A DNA stretch of 64,000 nucleotides from NCBI GenBank assembly GCA_964446485.1, contig CAYUOU010000001.1, positions 1-64,000 of the forward strand, written 5' to 3'. Source of the DNA: JBDRRP01 sp964446485 (lineage in GTDB: Bacteria > Desulfobacterota > Desulfobacteria > Desulfobacterales > JBDRRP01). The position numbers and the translations under genes are program-made. Position 1 is the first letter of the stretch. Each line of letters opens with the position of its first letter. Positions 51,290-60,307 of this stretch are shown in pieces. The notes beneath the pieces are model-generated. The model was not told the DNA's origin, did not search any database, and saw only the letters and a program-made list of their open reading frames with translations.

Positions 51290-52549
51290 ATGCGCCGTCA
51301 AGTGACATCCGGAAACCGGTGGTGGCGGTATCTGTGGCTGGCTGTGATGTTGGCCATGGCGGTGCCGGCGGCCTGCACCCGGGCCCCCCAGCGACCCGAA
51401 AGAATCGTTCCGGAGACTGCCCTGGCGCGGCTGGACATCGGTGAATACCCGCTGTTTTCCGACGATCTGAATTGGCTGGGGCTCACCACGGCCATTGATG
51501 AGAGCCTTGTTTACCTTGACCGGCTGCCCGGTGAGACCCCCTTTGTTTTCGGCCCGGACACGGTCACGGCCAACCACCTGGCCGCGTCCCTCCGGCATTT
51601 TCACGCATTTATTCGAAGCCGGCCGGATCCGGCAACACTCCAGGATTTTATTGCCGATCAGTTCTATGTGTATCGATCCATTGCCGGCACGGCCGGCGAG
51701 ATGCTTTACACCGGCTACTACGAGCCCCTATTGCGCGGCAGCCTGGATCCAAGCGATCGGTATGCATATCCCATTTACGATCGCCCAAGCGACCTGCTCA
51801 CCGTTGAGTTGTTCCGGTTTTCTTCAGAGTTCAAGGGCCGGCGGCTGATGGCCCGCCTGGACAACGGTCGGGTCATTCCCTACTTCGATCGCGCTGAAAT
51901 CGACCGGGAGGGCGCACTGGACGGCAAGGCAGACGTTCTGGTGTGGGTGGACGACCCCGTCGACCTTTTTTTCCTTCACATCCAGGGCTCAGGTCGAGTG
52001 TTGTTGGATTCCGGCGGTTCCCTCAACATTCAATACCACACCACCAATGGCCGCCCCTACCGCAGCATCGGCAAAATCCTCATCGATCGGGGGGCCATTG
52101 CCCGGGAGGACATGTCCATGCAGGCCATCCGCCAGTGGTTGGCCGATCACCCCGAAGACGCCGACGACATTCTCGACACCAACCCCAGCTACGTGTTTTT
52201 TAAAACCGGCCCGGAAGGACCCCACGGATCCCTCAGCGTGCGCCTCACGCCGGGGCGATCCATGGCCACGGATTACCGGTTGTTTCCCCGGGGCGCCCTG
52301 GCATTCGTTCAAACGGAAAAACCCCTGGTGACAATGGAAGGGCAAATCCACGAGTGGATCCCCATGCGCCGATTCATCCTGAACCAGGACACCGGCGGCG
52401 CCATCCGCGGGCCGGGACGCGCCGACATCTTCTGGGGGCACGGCGAATACGCTGAAATCGCCGCCGGATACATGCAGCATCCAGGAGCCCTGTACTTCCT
52501 CGTTCTGAAGCAGCCGATTCTTGACAGCCACCGGCAAGTCACGTACTAG
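51290..52549 (+). CDS. mltA: Membrane-bound lytic murein transglycosylase A
   Basis: About 419 residues. The lipoprotein signal peptide ends in PAAC. The MltA domain (TGYYEPLLRGS, PIYDRP) and the 3D domain (AAGYMQHPGALY, with the catalytic Asp in RADIFWGHGEYAE) are both present. It cleaves peptidoglycan at the outer membrane with 1,6-anhydro end formation. AAGGA lies 5 nt before the ATG at 51290; the ATG just before it is also possible. Confidence 0.9.
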   Translation: MRRQVTSGNRWWRYLWLAVMLAMAVPAACTRAPQRPERIVPETALARLDIGEYPLFSDDLNWLGLTTAIDESLVYLDRLPGETPFVFGPDTVTANHLAASLRHFHAFIRSRPDPATLQDFIADQFYVYRSIAGTAGEMLYTGYYEPLLRGSLDPSDRYAYPIYDRPSDLLTVELFRFSSEFKGRRLMARLDNGRVIPYFDRAEIDREGALDGKADVLVWVDDPVDLFFLHIQGSGRVLLDSGGSLNIQYHTTNGRPYRSIGKILIDRGAIAREDMSMQAIRQWLADHPEDADDILDTNPSYVFFKTGPEGPHGSLSVRLTPGRSMATDYRLFPRGALAFVQTEKPLVTMEGQIHEWIPMRRFILNQDTGGAIRGPGRADIFWGHGEYAEIAAGYMQHPGALYFLVLKQPILDSHRQVTY

Positions 52550-52634
52550 GGTGAACTGCTTTTTTCCGGGCCGCTGGCGTGTCCGGAGACAGCGGGCCGC
52601 GTCGCTGCGGCCCCTTTCGTTACGGAGACGACCT

Positions 52635-53012
52635 ATGTTCGGCATGGGAATGCCTGAAATTCTGTTGATCCTGGCCATCGCCCTCATTGTGATCGGCCCC
52701 AAAAAGCTGCCCGATCTGGCCAAATCCATGGGAAAGGCATTCGGAGAGTTCAAACGGGCCACCCAGGATTTCAAGCAGGCCATGGACATCGATAAGGACC
52801 TCACTTCGGTCAAACGCACTTTCGACGATATCGATCTCAACAAAATCGCCGAAACGGCGGCCGGGACTGCTAACGACACAGCGGCCGAAACAGCGACGAC
52901 GGACAGCGTCGTAAAAGACCCCGCACCGCCGGAAAAAGGCGCCCCACTCGAAGGTTTGGATTCCTCAAGCGCCGCTGCGAAAAAAGACGCTGGACCCGAC
53001 GGCCATGCTTGA
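52635..53012 (+). CDS. tatA: Sec-independent protein translocase TatA/TatB
   Basis: 125 residues: one short membrane helix at the N-terminus (PEILLILAIALIVIG), the hinge GPKKLPDLAKSMG, an amphipathic helix and an Ala/Asp/Lys-rich tail. The tail length suits TatB more than TatA, but the family signature alone cannot decide. It works with TatC to move folded proteins into the periplasm, such as molybdenum- and iron-sulfur enzymes. It overlaps tatC by 8 bp. Confidence 0.88.
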   Translation: MFGMGMPEILLILAIALIVIGPKKLPDLAKSMGKAFGEFKRATQDFKQAMDIDKDLTSVKRTFDDIDLNKIAETAAGTANDTAAETATTDSVVKDPAPPEKGAPLEGLDSSSAAAKKDAGPDGHA

Positions 53013-53778
53013 CGAAGACGACAAAATCCCCTTTACAGACCATCTAGATGAATTGCGAACGCGGCTCATCGTCTGCTTTGTGGCCGTCGGCGTCGGGTTT
53101 GTCGCCGCCTATGGGTTCAAGGAGATGCTCTTTGAGATCCTCACCGCGCCCCTGATCACAGCCATGGGGGAAAGCGGTGGCACCATGGTGTTCACCGGAC
53201 TGCCGGAAGCGTTTTTCACCTATCTCAAGGTGTCGCTCCTGACAGGTCTCATGCTGGCCTCCCCCATCGTCATCTATCAGTTCTGGGTGTTCGTTTCACC
53301 TGGGCTTTACAAGCACGAGCGGCGCCTGCTGATGCCCATCGTCTTGATTTCGACGGTGTTTTTCGTCGGTGGCGCGCTATTCGGATACTTTGTGGTCTTT
53401 CCCTACGGCTTCAAGTTCTTTCTGGGATTTGCCAACGAGAATATCCAGGCCCTGCCGTCCATGAAGGAATATCTGGCGCTGTCGGCCAAACTGCTCTTGG
53501 CCTTCGGCCTGGTGTTCGAACTGCCCTTGGTCATCACCTTCATGGCCAAACTGGGACTGGTCACGGTGCCGTTTCTGAGAAAGAATCGGAAATACGCCAT
53601 TCTGATCTTTTTCGTTGGGGCCGCCATGATCACCCCACCGGATGTGGTCACCCAGATCATGATGGCCATCCCTCTGATGGCGCTTTATGAACTTAGCATT
53701 TGGGGCGCCATCGTCTTTGGGCGAAAATCCCCGTCGGAGGCCCCGGCCACCGACGCCGCTGAAACTCCTGACAGCTGA
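53005..53778 (+). CDS. tatC: Sec-independent protein translocase TatC
   Basis: 257 residues with six membrane helices. FTDHLDELRTRLIVC is the conserved N-terminus, VSPGLYKHERRLL is the next conserved loop, FELPLVITFMAKLGLV lies in helix 4, and AMITPPDVVTQIMMAIPLM is in the C-terminal half. It recognises twin-arginine signals. The tatA-tatC pair is complete here. Confidence 0.94.
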   Translation: MLDEDDKIPFTDHLDELRTRLIVCFVAVGVGFVAAYGFKEMLFEILTAPLITAMGESGGTMVFTGLPEAFFTYLKVSLLTGLMLASPIVIYQFWVFVSPGLYKHERRLLMPIVLISTVFFVGGALFGYFVVFPYGFKFFLGFANENIQALPSMKEYLALSAKLLLAFGLVFELPLVITFMAKLGLVTVPFLRKNRKYAILIFFVGAAMITPPDVVTQIMMAIPLMALYELSIWGAIVFGRKSPSEAPATDAAETPDS

Positions 53779-53824
53779 CACCAGTCGGCGCCGTCAGCAC
53801 AATTCCTGCCCTGCTAGGCACTTT

Positions 53825-55519
53825 ATGACCGAACCCGCCTCCCAGCCACTGCACTACGCCCTGCGCCTGGCAGAAACCGCCGCCAGCACGGGTTATTTTA
53901 CCTGCGTACTCGAGACGCCCATGGCCTTCCAGGAGGCCATGGCGTATTTGAGGGCCCATCCCATGGACGCTTTCATGCACCAGCACCTGCTGGGTTTCAT
54001 CTCCTCGTGGGAACCCGAACAGCTGGCCCATGCCGTTGCGGCCACCCGCGCCGACGACCACGTGGCCCATGCTCTGGTTTTGGAAGCCTGCCTGATGAAA
54101 CCGCGCTTTGATGAGATCCACCGGCGGTTCTCGACCGAGGACGCCCGGCGGCTGGCATCGGCGTCGCCGTTGCTGCAAATCCGTTCGAGCTGTCTGACCG
54201 ACCAGGCACGGCACTCCCGGTGGATTCAGTGCTTCGGTGCTAACATTCTCAATTTAGAACGCATCACTCCGCCCGAGGCTGTAAATCCTGGGCTGCTGCC
54301 GGCACCCTTGCCGGACGCCACCATCGATAAGGTGTTCACCGAACTTGGCCTGCGACCCGTCACCGTATCACCGGACCCGGATGCCGCCACCGCCCTTCAT
54401 GACGCCGCCTTGGGACGCCTTCTCAAACACGATATTCTGGCCGGACCGGAAATGCGCCACGCGGCGTCCCTGAGCCCCATCGCACTGCTTCGACAATGGC
54501 GTTTTTCTCACCGAATTCGGCACGGTGGTTTGAATTACCGCTTCATTGGAACGCAGACTTCCTATGGGCGCGGTCTACACCTCGAAACGGCACGGGCGGC
54601 CTGCGTCATGGAGGTTGTGGAGCGGTGGTCTTCCTACGCCACCGTCGACGGCAGTCAGATTCCCGGGCGGGCGACGGCCACCGATCTTGTCGTCGCCCGT
54701 TATTCTGAATTGGATCAGGGGGATACGACAGCACTGGATCCCAACCACCTGGCCCTGGAAGTCCCTTACAACGACGATGCGCTGGTCTGGATCACCGCCG
54801 AGGGGGTCCGTGAAACCGGACCGCGCCCCATTCGAGTGCCGCTTCAGTGCGTGTACCTGTTTGCCAACTACGACGAAACCGGGCTTTTCTCAGCACTCGG
54901 ATCAACCGGGCTCGCCACCGGGACCACACCGGCAGAGGCGCGCCTTAGCGGTCTGCTTGAAGTCATCGAGCGCGATGCCGATCTCACTCGGGTCTTTCAC
55001 TGGAGGGACTGCTTTTTCATCACGGCAGCGGACCCGGGAGTCCAGCGCCTGCTGGACGATTATCGCCATCAGGGGATCCATTTGTTTTTCCAGGATATTA
55101 CACACGACAGCGGGGTTCCCTGTTACCGATGTTTCGTCATCGCACAGGACGGCACCGTGGCGAGGGGTACGGCCGGTCACCTGGATGGACGGCGGGCTCT
55201 GATCTCTGCGCTGACGGAAACGCCGCACCCCTACCCGACGGACATGCCCACCCAGATGCCCCCACAATACCTCCCTGTGAGGCGGCTGGAAGCGCTGCCC
55301 AGCTTCACCACGGGTCGCACTGATACGGACCTGGGGCTGCTGGAAACCGTTTTGACGAAAAACGGCTACGAGCCGATCTACGTCGACATCACCACCGCCA
55401 AACTGGAATACCCCACCGTCCGCGCCATCGTTCCCGGCATGGCGATCATGTGTGATTTCGATGGCCTTTCCAGGGTGTCCCCACGCCTTTTCGCGCACTA
55501 CCGCGCCACCCACGGTTAG
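53825..55519 (+). CDS. YcaO-family protein
   Basis: 565 residues. The C-terminal 350 residues are the YcaO ATP-binding fold: RFIGTQTSYGRGLHLETARA, the ATP/Mg motif EVVERWSSYAT, GLLEVIERDADLTRVFHW, and TGTTPAEARL. The N-terminal 200 residues are helical and unassigned. The end lacks the proline-rich tail of cyclodehydratases. In other species YcaO makes thioamides, amidines or azolines, often with a TfuA partner; none is nearby. Upstream is tatC (46 bp). The substrate is unknown. Confidence 0.85.
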   Translation: MTEPASQPLHYALRLAETAASTGYFTCVLETPMAFQEAMAYLRAHPMDAFMHQHLLGFISSWEPEQLAHAVAATRADDHVAHALVLEACLMKPRFDEIHRRFSTEDARRLASASPLLQIRSSCLTDQARHSRWIQCFGANILNLERITPPEAVNPGLLPAPLPDATIDKVFTELGLRPVTVSPDPDAATALHDAALGRLLKHDILAGPEMRHAASLSPIALLRQWRFSHRIRHGGLNYRFIGTQTSYGRGLHLETARAACVMEVVERWSSYATVDGSQIPGRATATDLVVARYSELDQGDTTALDPNHLALEVPYNDDALVWITAEGVRETGPRPIRVPLQCVYLFANYDETGLFSALGSTGLATGTTPAEARLSGLLEVIERDADLTRVFHWRDCFFITAADPGVQRLLDDYRHQGIHLFFQDITHDSGVPCYRCFVIAQDGTVARGTAGHLDGRRALISALTETPHPYPTDMPTQMPPQYLPVRRLEALPSFTTGRTDTDLGLLETVLTKNGYEPIYVDITTAKLEYPTVRAIVPGMAIMCDFDGLSRVSPRLFAHYRATHG

Positions 55520-55838
55520 CCCCCGCCGATGGCTGCCACAACCCCGTCGCCAGCAGTGATCTTTGCGGTAGCGCCACAGGCTCTGGAGGCCGGCTTGCCG
55601 CCCTGTGCTTTGGACAGACCACCACGGGTTGAGGTTCGACGGCATCGGCCATGCGTCGATGTCCGCCATGAGGCCGTTCAATCGCTCGTATCGCTGCGAA
55701 CCGCCGGCTGGCCTGCATTTTCCCGTAATGAAGGCTGTTGACAACATCCATGTCTCTTGATAGAGGATCCCCTTCATTATATTGATCCGGGGGCAGGGGT
55801 AACCACCAATAACGAGGAGCGAAAGGGGACGATTAAAG
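55520..55838. other. Intergenic region, ycaO to cytochrome c3
   Basis: 319 bases. A minus-strand frame here reads RYERLNGLMADIDAWPMPSN, which looks partly protein-like, but there is no start or ribosome-binding site. TTGACA at 55738-55743 may be a -35 box for the cytochrome gene; the -10 is weak. Confidence 0.4.
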
Positions 55839-56273
55839 ATGAAGAAGCACGTATTATACGGCGTCGCCATCGTACTGGCCACCTTCTTCGTGGCTGCCGG
55901 CATTTACGCGGGTACGACGGTTCCGGACATCATCGAGATGAAAAACCCTGGCTACAAGAAGCACACCAAGAGCATTTCCCAGTTCACCCACAAACAGCAC
56001 ACAGAAGATCTTGGCATCGCCTGCGGCGAGTGTCACCACGACGCCAACGGCAAACCGCTGGACCTCAAGATGGGGGATGATGTCCAGGGATGCGGCGAAT
56101 GCCACTCGACCTTTTCGGCCAAAATCGAAGAGGCCGACAAGAAAATGAAAAAGGCCGATAAAATCAAGAAGTATCACCGCGAGGCCTTGCACGCCAACTG
56201 CATCCAGTGCCACAAGAAGGAAAAAGCGGGTCCTCGAAAATGCACCGAGTGCCATCCCAAAAAAAAGAAATAG
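55839..56273 (+). CDS. Tetraheme cytochrome c3 (class III)
   Basis: 144 residues with a signal peptide (residues 1-24, ending GIYA) and four CxxCH sites: CGECH at 62 and 85, CIQCH at 121 and CTECH at 135. Free His in TKSISQFTHKQH and elsewhere serve as sixth ligands. The lysine-rich stretch between hemes II and III (EADKKMKKADKIKK) is long. In sulfate reducers cytochrome c3 carries electrons between periplasmic hydrogenases or formate dehydrogenases and membrane complexes. GAAAGGGGA lies before the ATG and a terminator closes the gene. Confidence 0.93.
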   Translation: MKKHVLYGVAIVLATFFVAAGIYAGTTVPDIIEMKNPGYKKHTKSISQFTHKQHTEDLGIACGECHHDANGKPLDLKMGDDVQGCGECHSTFSAKIEEADKKMKKADKIKKYHREALHANCIQCHKKEKAGPRKCTECHPKKKK

Positions 56274-56295
56274 TCAGTTAGGCTGATTTCGAAGG

Positions 56296-56329
56296 AAAAG
56301 GTGCGTCGCAGTGCGACGCACCTTTTTTT
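56296..56329 (+). terminator. Rho-independent terminator
   Basis: A 10-bp stem GGTGCGTCGC/GCGACGCACC with a 3-nt loop is followed by seven T on the plus strand. It ends the cytochrome c3 transcript, and with the A-run before the stem could also act on the opposite strand. Confidence 0.9.
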
Positions 56330-56402
56330 ATGGCGAGCCGACTCATTTTTGCGTTAGCCTCAGTAGCATCCAGCGTCAGGGCGAATGAACCCGCCCCTGC
56401 GA

Positions 56403-57233
56403 TCAACGCCGGGAATATGCCTGCCCAGCCCAGCCGGTGTCCATCTCCTGCCACATCAGTTCCCAGCCGCCACCCGCATAATGGGCCTGTAGTGGCCCCG
56501 TCTCTTCAGCGCGGATGCCCGAAACCACAAAAAGAGCGTCATCGGTGCTCATGGCAGTGAGTGATGCGGCCATATCGATGAGGGTGGGCAACCGAAGGTT
56601 CGCCGTCACCAGATGGAAAGCACCCTCGATGAGATAAAGCGGTGCGTCCGTAAACAGCGTCCGTGCCGACACCGCGTTCAGAGCGGCATTTTCCCGCGCT
56701 TCGCTCACAGCGCAGGGATCGAGATCAAGGCCGATGCCGTCGGTCATACCCAATTGCACGGCGGCCAGCAGCAGGACCCCCGAACCGGTTCCCACATCCA
56801 GCACGCGGCCCGATCCCGCCGCCCAGCGCTGCGGGATTGCAGACAAAACGTGGTCGACCCCCCGAAGGGCCAACCGCGTTGTGGGATGCCCCCCGGTACC
56901 GAAGGCCGCACCATGGGATAAAACGACCCGAATCTGGCCGCTGGAGAGTCGCTTGGAAAAGCCCGGCGGTGAAAGAACGATACGGGGGGAGACGGCAATG
57001 GGCCGATTCACTGAAGGCACCAGAAAGCTGCAGCCGAATTCGTACGTGTACTGAATCTCACCAATCTGAACCAAGTGATTCAAAGCTTTCCGGACGGTGC
57101 GCCGGTCGATGTCGAACCGGGCGGCAAGGGTGTTCAAGAGATCGTCGGGAGCCCATCGGCGGCGGGCGGTGGTGATGCAGCGCAGGGCTTCGGCCGCGAT
57201 GGGGTCGGTGGGTAAAGAATCCAAAAGATCCAT
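56403..57233 (-). CDS. Winged-helix/PrmA-like methyltransferase
   Basis: 276 residues. The first 85 resemble a winged helix (DDLLNTLAARFDIDRRTVRKAL, LVQIGEIQYTYEF). The rest is a PrmA-type methyltransferase: HGAAFGTGGHPTTRLAL, RVLDVGTGSGVLLLAAVQLG and ANLRLPTLIDMAASL in place of the usual NIL motif. Ribosomal protein L11 methyltransferase has this second half but not the DNA-binding-like first half. The gene lies next to the dsr cluster. Start 57233 is preferred because the sequence upstream is a repeat. Confidence 0.78.
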   Translation of the reverse strand: MDLLDSLPTDPIAAEALRCITTARRRWAPDDLLNTLAARFDIDRRTVRKALNHLVQIGEIQYTYEFGCSFLVPSVNRPIAVSPRIVLSPPGFSKRLSSGQIRVVLSHGAAFGTGGHPTTRLALRGVDHVLSAIPQRWAAGSGRVLDVGTGSGVLLLAAVQLGMTDGIGLDLDPCAVSEARENAALNAVSARTLFTDAPLYLIEGAFHLVTANLRLPTLIDMAASLTAMSTDDALFVVSGIRAEETGPLQAHYAGGGWELMWQEMDTGWAGQAYSRR

Positions 57234-57261
57234 GGCAGGATTAGAATCTGGATAGATCATG

Positions 57262-57336
57262 TATGGGCAGGGTTTACCCCCGCCCACGGTAATTTCAGCC
57301 AGCATTATGACGGGCGTGGATAAACCCCGCCCCCAC
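57262..57336. repeat. REP-like pair of GC-rich palindromes
   Basis: GGGCAGGGTTTACCCCCGCC at 57265 and GGGCGTGGATAAACCCCGCC at 57312, each nearly palindromic, lie head-to-head. The right unit matches 29707-29733 in 25 of 27 bases. It separates the dsr operon from the methyltransferase gene. Confidence 0.75.
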
Positions 57337-57364
57337 AAAACCATAAAAAAACGAGTGGCCGGGG

Positions 57365-58771
57365 TCAGGAAGTGCCGGCGTTCTTGCTGTGGTACTCAGC
57401 AGCCAGCCTCACCAAGGTCTCTGCCCATCCGGGGTTTCCCAGGGCGTGGGTGTGGCTGTAGGTGGCCAGAACATTCTTATAGGAAATACCGTCACGACCG
57501 TTGATAATGCCGTTTCCACGAAGCATGCGGAACACGAGCTGGTCCTCTGCGCCGTCCCACTGAAGCACGCTGGAATAGTGAAATTCGTGACCCCGGATTT
57601 CCCGACCTGTTGGGTAAAACGGGTTTGAGCGATCCACCGACACCACCGTGTAGCCGTGACCCTGGGGTCGCTTGGAGAATCCGAAGACAATGGGTAGCAC
57701 GCCGGTCATGGGATAGCGCGTTTCCTCCAGCACCAGCTCCCGCCCCAGGTACATGAGTCCGCCGCATTCCCCATAAATGGGCATGCCCGCCTCGGCAGCC
57801 CTTTTCACCGCAACGCGGTAGGCATCGCTGGCGGCCAGGGCCTCGGCATGGGTTTCAGGAAATCCACCGCCGATGTAGAGGCCGTCCACATCGGGGAGGG
57901 TTTCATCCGCCAATGGGCTGGTGAACACGATATCGGCGCCGGCATCGACCAGCGCGTCGATGTTCTCCGGATAGTAAAACTGAAACGCCGAATCCCGGAT
58001 GATGCCGATCCGCACCGAACCGGCAATGGCGCTGGCCACCAGGGGTAATGTCTCGGTAGTGAACTCCTCGGACGGACACTGGGCGTCGTTTTTGGCCATT
58101 GTTTCTATGGCATCCAGATCGATATGGGCCTGGGCCATGTCGGCGGCGGCGGCCACGGCATCCAGGGCCCAGCCGTGTTCCTGGCTGGGTACCAAGCCCA
58201 TGTGACGCTCGGGAAAACGGTCTTTTTTCAACTTGGGTATGGCGCCGAGCACCGGAATACCGCAGTGGGTCTCTATACTGCGGCGCAGGATGGACTCGTG
58301 TCGCGTCCCGGCGACTCGGTTGAGCACGACGCCCCGGATGTTTACCTCGGGATCAAAAAGGTGGCAGCCGGAAACCACCGCCGCCATGGTGCGGGTGGTC
58401 TTGGTGCAGTCGATGATCATCACTACAGGGAGTTTGAGGAGTTTGGCCAGCTCCGCCGTGCTGGTGGAACCCTCGGTGTCGATGGCGTCGTAGAGCCCTC
58501 GGTTGCCTTCGACGACGGCCATTGCGCTGGATGTGGTGTGGGAAACAAAAGAACGCCGGACGAGGCCGGCGTCTAACAGGAAAGTGTCCAGATTGTAGCA
58601 GGGCCGGCCGGCCGCAAGACTCAGCCAGCCGGCATCGATGTAGTCCGGGCCCTTTTTAAACGGCGTCACCACATGGCCGCGCCGCAGCAGCGCCGCGATG
58701 AGGCCGATGGTCAGGATGGTCTTCCCGGAACCGCCGCGCAGGGCGGATATGACGATACCCGGGCAATTCAT
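57365..58771 (-). CDS. dsrN: DsrN: siroheme amidase / cobyrinate a,c-diamide synthase-like
   Basis: 468 residues. ATPase half with P-loop SALRGGSGKTILTIGL, VVEGNRGLYDAID and VVMIIDCTKTTRT; glutaminase half with GLYIGGGFPETHAEAL, nucleophile YGECGGLMYLG and YSHTHALGNPGW. This is CbiA. Directly after dsrD it corresponds to DsrN, which amidates siroheme to the form carried by dissimilatory sulfite reductase. It follows dsrD by 64 bp on the same strand. Confidence 0.92.
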   Translation of the reverse strand: MNCPGIVISALRGGSGKTILTIGLIAALLRRGHVVTPFKKGPDYIDAGWLSLAAGRPCYNLDTFLLDAGLVRRSFVSHTTSSAMAVVEGNRGLYDAIDTEGSTSTAELAKLLKLPVVMIIDCTKTTRTMAAVVSGCHLFDPEVNIRGVVLNRVAGTRHESILRRSIETHCGIPVLGAIPKLKKDRFPERHMGLVPSQEHGWALDAVAAAADMAQAHIDLDAIETMAKNDAQCPSEEFTTETLPLVASAIAGSVRIGIIRDSAFQFYYPENIDALVDAGADIVFTSPLADETLPDVDGLYIGGGFPETHAEALAASDAYRVAVKRAAEAGMPIYGECGGLMYLGRELVLEETRYPMTGVLPIVFGFSKRPQGHGYTVVSVDRSNPFYPTGREIRGHEFHYSSVLQWDGAEDQLVFRMLRGNGIINGRDGISYKNVLATYSHTHALGNPGWAETLVRLAAEYHSKNAGTS

Positions 58772-58835
58772 GACACGCTCGCTGACTTTTGGCTGGGCGC
58801 CTGCTGAAACACGATGAAACGCCGCCGGATCCGGT

Positions 58836-59075
58836 TTAGTCTTCGTGCTCGGCGCCAGCCTGCTTGCCGGTGCCCGGCATACCGTACATAGAAGTGGAGC
58901 CGGATGACCAGTACTCCAGGACGCCCTCTTCCACGAGTTTGTTCACGAGCTTCTTGGCCTCGCGGGGCTTCAACTCGAGGATCTTGGAAAGGTCGTTGAA
59001 GTAGAACTTGCTCTTGGTCTTGAGCTTTTTGGTCAGACCTTCGACGATTTTCTGTTTTGCCTCTTCGTATTCCAT
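58836..59075 (-). CDS. dsrD: DsrD
   Basis: 79 residues, the normal DsrD size. A winged-helix fold is suggested by YFNDLSKILELKPREAKKLVN and VEEGVLEYWSSGSTSMYG. DsrD is an allosteric activator of DsrAB in sulfate reducers and is absent from sulfur oxidisers, so its presence marks a reductive pathway. The ATG at 59075 matches known N-termini (MEYEEAKQKI). It lies 74 bp behind dsrB. Confidence 0.95.
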   Translation of the reverse strand: MEYEEAKQKIVEGLTKKLKTKSKFYFNDLSKILELKPREAKKLVNKLVEEGVLEYWSSGSTSMYGMPGTGKQAGAEHED

Positions 59076-59149
59076 TTGGTGTGCCTCTCTCATGAAGGGA
59101 AACAGGGGGCACCCGGTGTGGATGCCCCCTGGTCTTGGATGTGGGGGGA

Positions 59150-60295
59150 CTAGAACTTGAAGTTCGTGGTCTGCCGCCAGGTGTAGTAAGCCGCATCCCG
59201 GAAATCATCGATGAGATGATGGGTGAAATCCAGCTCGCATTTGCTGAAGAAACGCTCCCAGCCGATCCGCTCGGCCCAGTCACCCACGCGCTCGTACTTG
59301 CGGGCGTCGCTGGAGTAGACATCGATGATCTTCTTGATCACGTCAGTGGTCTGGGGCCAGCGCGGTGCTTCATTGGGGAGGAATGCAACGGCAACCTTGG
59401 AGAACTTGGGATTGCTGATGCGGTTGGAGACTTTTCCGCCCACCATGATGACGATGCCGTCACCTTCGGTGTCAGCCAGCGGCATGGACGGGCACATGGT
59501 GTAGCAGTTGCCGCAGAACATGCAGCGCTCGTTGTTCACAGCCACGGACTTGAGGGTCTGGCCGTTGAACTCCACCTTGGCCGGTTTGATGGCGGCGGTG
59601 GGGCAGGCGGCGATGGCCAGCGGAATTTCGCACATCTTGTCCAGATACTCGTGGTCCAGCAGCGGCGGTTTGCGATGGTAGCCGAGGATGGCGATGTCGG
59701 AGCAGTGCACGGCGCCGCACATGTTGAGGCAGCAGGCCAAAGAAACGCGGACCTGAGCCGGCAGGCGCATTTTCTGAAATTCCTCGAAAAGCACATCCAT
59801 GGTCGCCTTCACCGGGCCGGATGCGTCGGTGGCCGGGGTGTGGCAGTGGATCCAGCCTTGGGTGTGAACGATGTTGGTCACACCCGCGCCGGTGCCGCCG
59901 ACAGGGAACTTGAAGGAACCGCCGTCGAACTTGCGGCTTTCCAGGTCGTCGATGAGCGGCTGAACCTTGGATTCGTCGTCCACCATGTACTCGATGTTGT
60001 TGCGGGTGGTGAACCGAAGGTAGCCGTCGCAGTGCTTGTCGGCAATTTCGCAGACTTCGCGGATGTGGGTGACGCTCATGAGGCGGGCGCCGCCGACGCG
60101 AACGGTGAAGACCTTGTCGCCGGTTTCAGACACGTGGACCAGCACGCCGGGGCGGAGGATCTCGTGATAGAGCCATTTGCCCTTGTTGGCGGCGATGACC
60201 GGCGGGTAAAACTCGTCGTATTTCCGCGGACCGATGTCGGAAATGCGGTTTTCCATCGGTTTGTCGGGATTGTAACCTGTTGATACAAATGCCAT
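59150..60295 (-). CDS. dsrB: Dissimilatory sulfite reductase, beta subunit
   Basis: 381 residues. The siroheme/Fe-S cysteines are in SLACCLNMCGAVHCSDIAI and the cluster motifs CMFCGNCYTMCPSM; YLRFTTRNNIEYMVDDESKV is the usual substrate-side region. DsrB forms the catalytic subunit with DsrA in the alpha2beta2 enzyme that reduces sulfite (via the DsrC trisulfide) to sulfide. GGAGGGG lies before the ATG. It follows dsrA by 12 bp. Confidence 0.97.
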   Translation of the reverse strand: MAFVSTGYNPDKPMENRISDIGPRKYDEFYPPVIAANKGKWLYHEILRPGVLVHVSETGDKVFTVRVGGARLMSVTHIREVCEIADKHCDGYLRFTTRNNIEYMVDDESKVQPLIDDLESRKFDGGSFKFPVGGTGAGVTNIVHTQGWIHCHTPATDASGPVKATMDVLFEEFQKMRLPAQVRVSLACCLNMCGAVHCSDIAILGYHRKPPLLDHEYLDKMCEIPLAIAACPTAAIKPAKVEFNGQTLKSVAVNNERCMFCGNCYTMCPSMPLADTEGDGIVIMVGGKVSNRISNPKFSKVAVAFLPNEAPRWPQTTDVIKKIIDVYSSDARKYERVGDWAERIGWERFFSKCELDFTHHLIDDFRDAAYYTWRQTTNFKF

Positions 60296-60307
60296 GAGTC
60301 GCCCCTC

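Noticed and set aside
54902..55903. Minus-strand frame of 333 codons over the end of ycaO and the following gap
   Set aside because: Most of it is antisense to ycaO. The part in the gap looks somewhat protein-like but has no start or ribosome-binding site.
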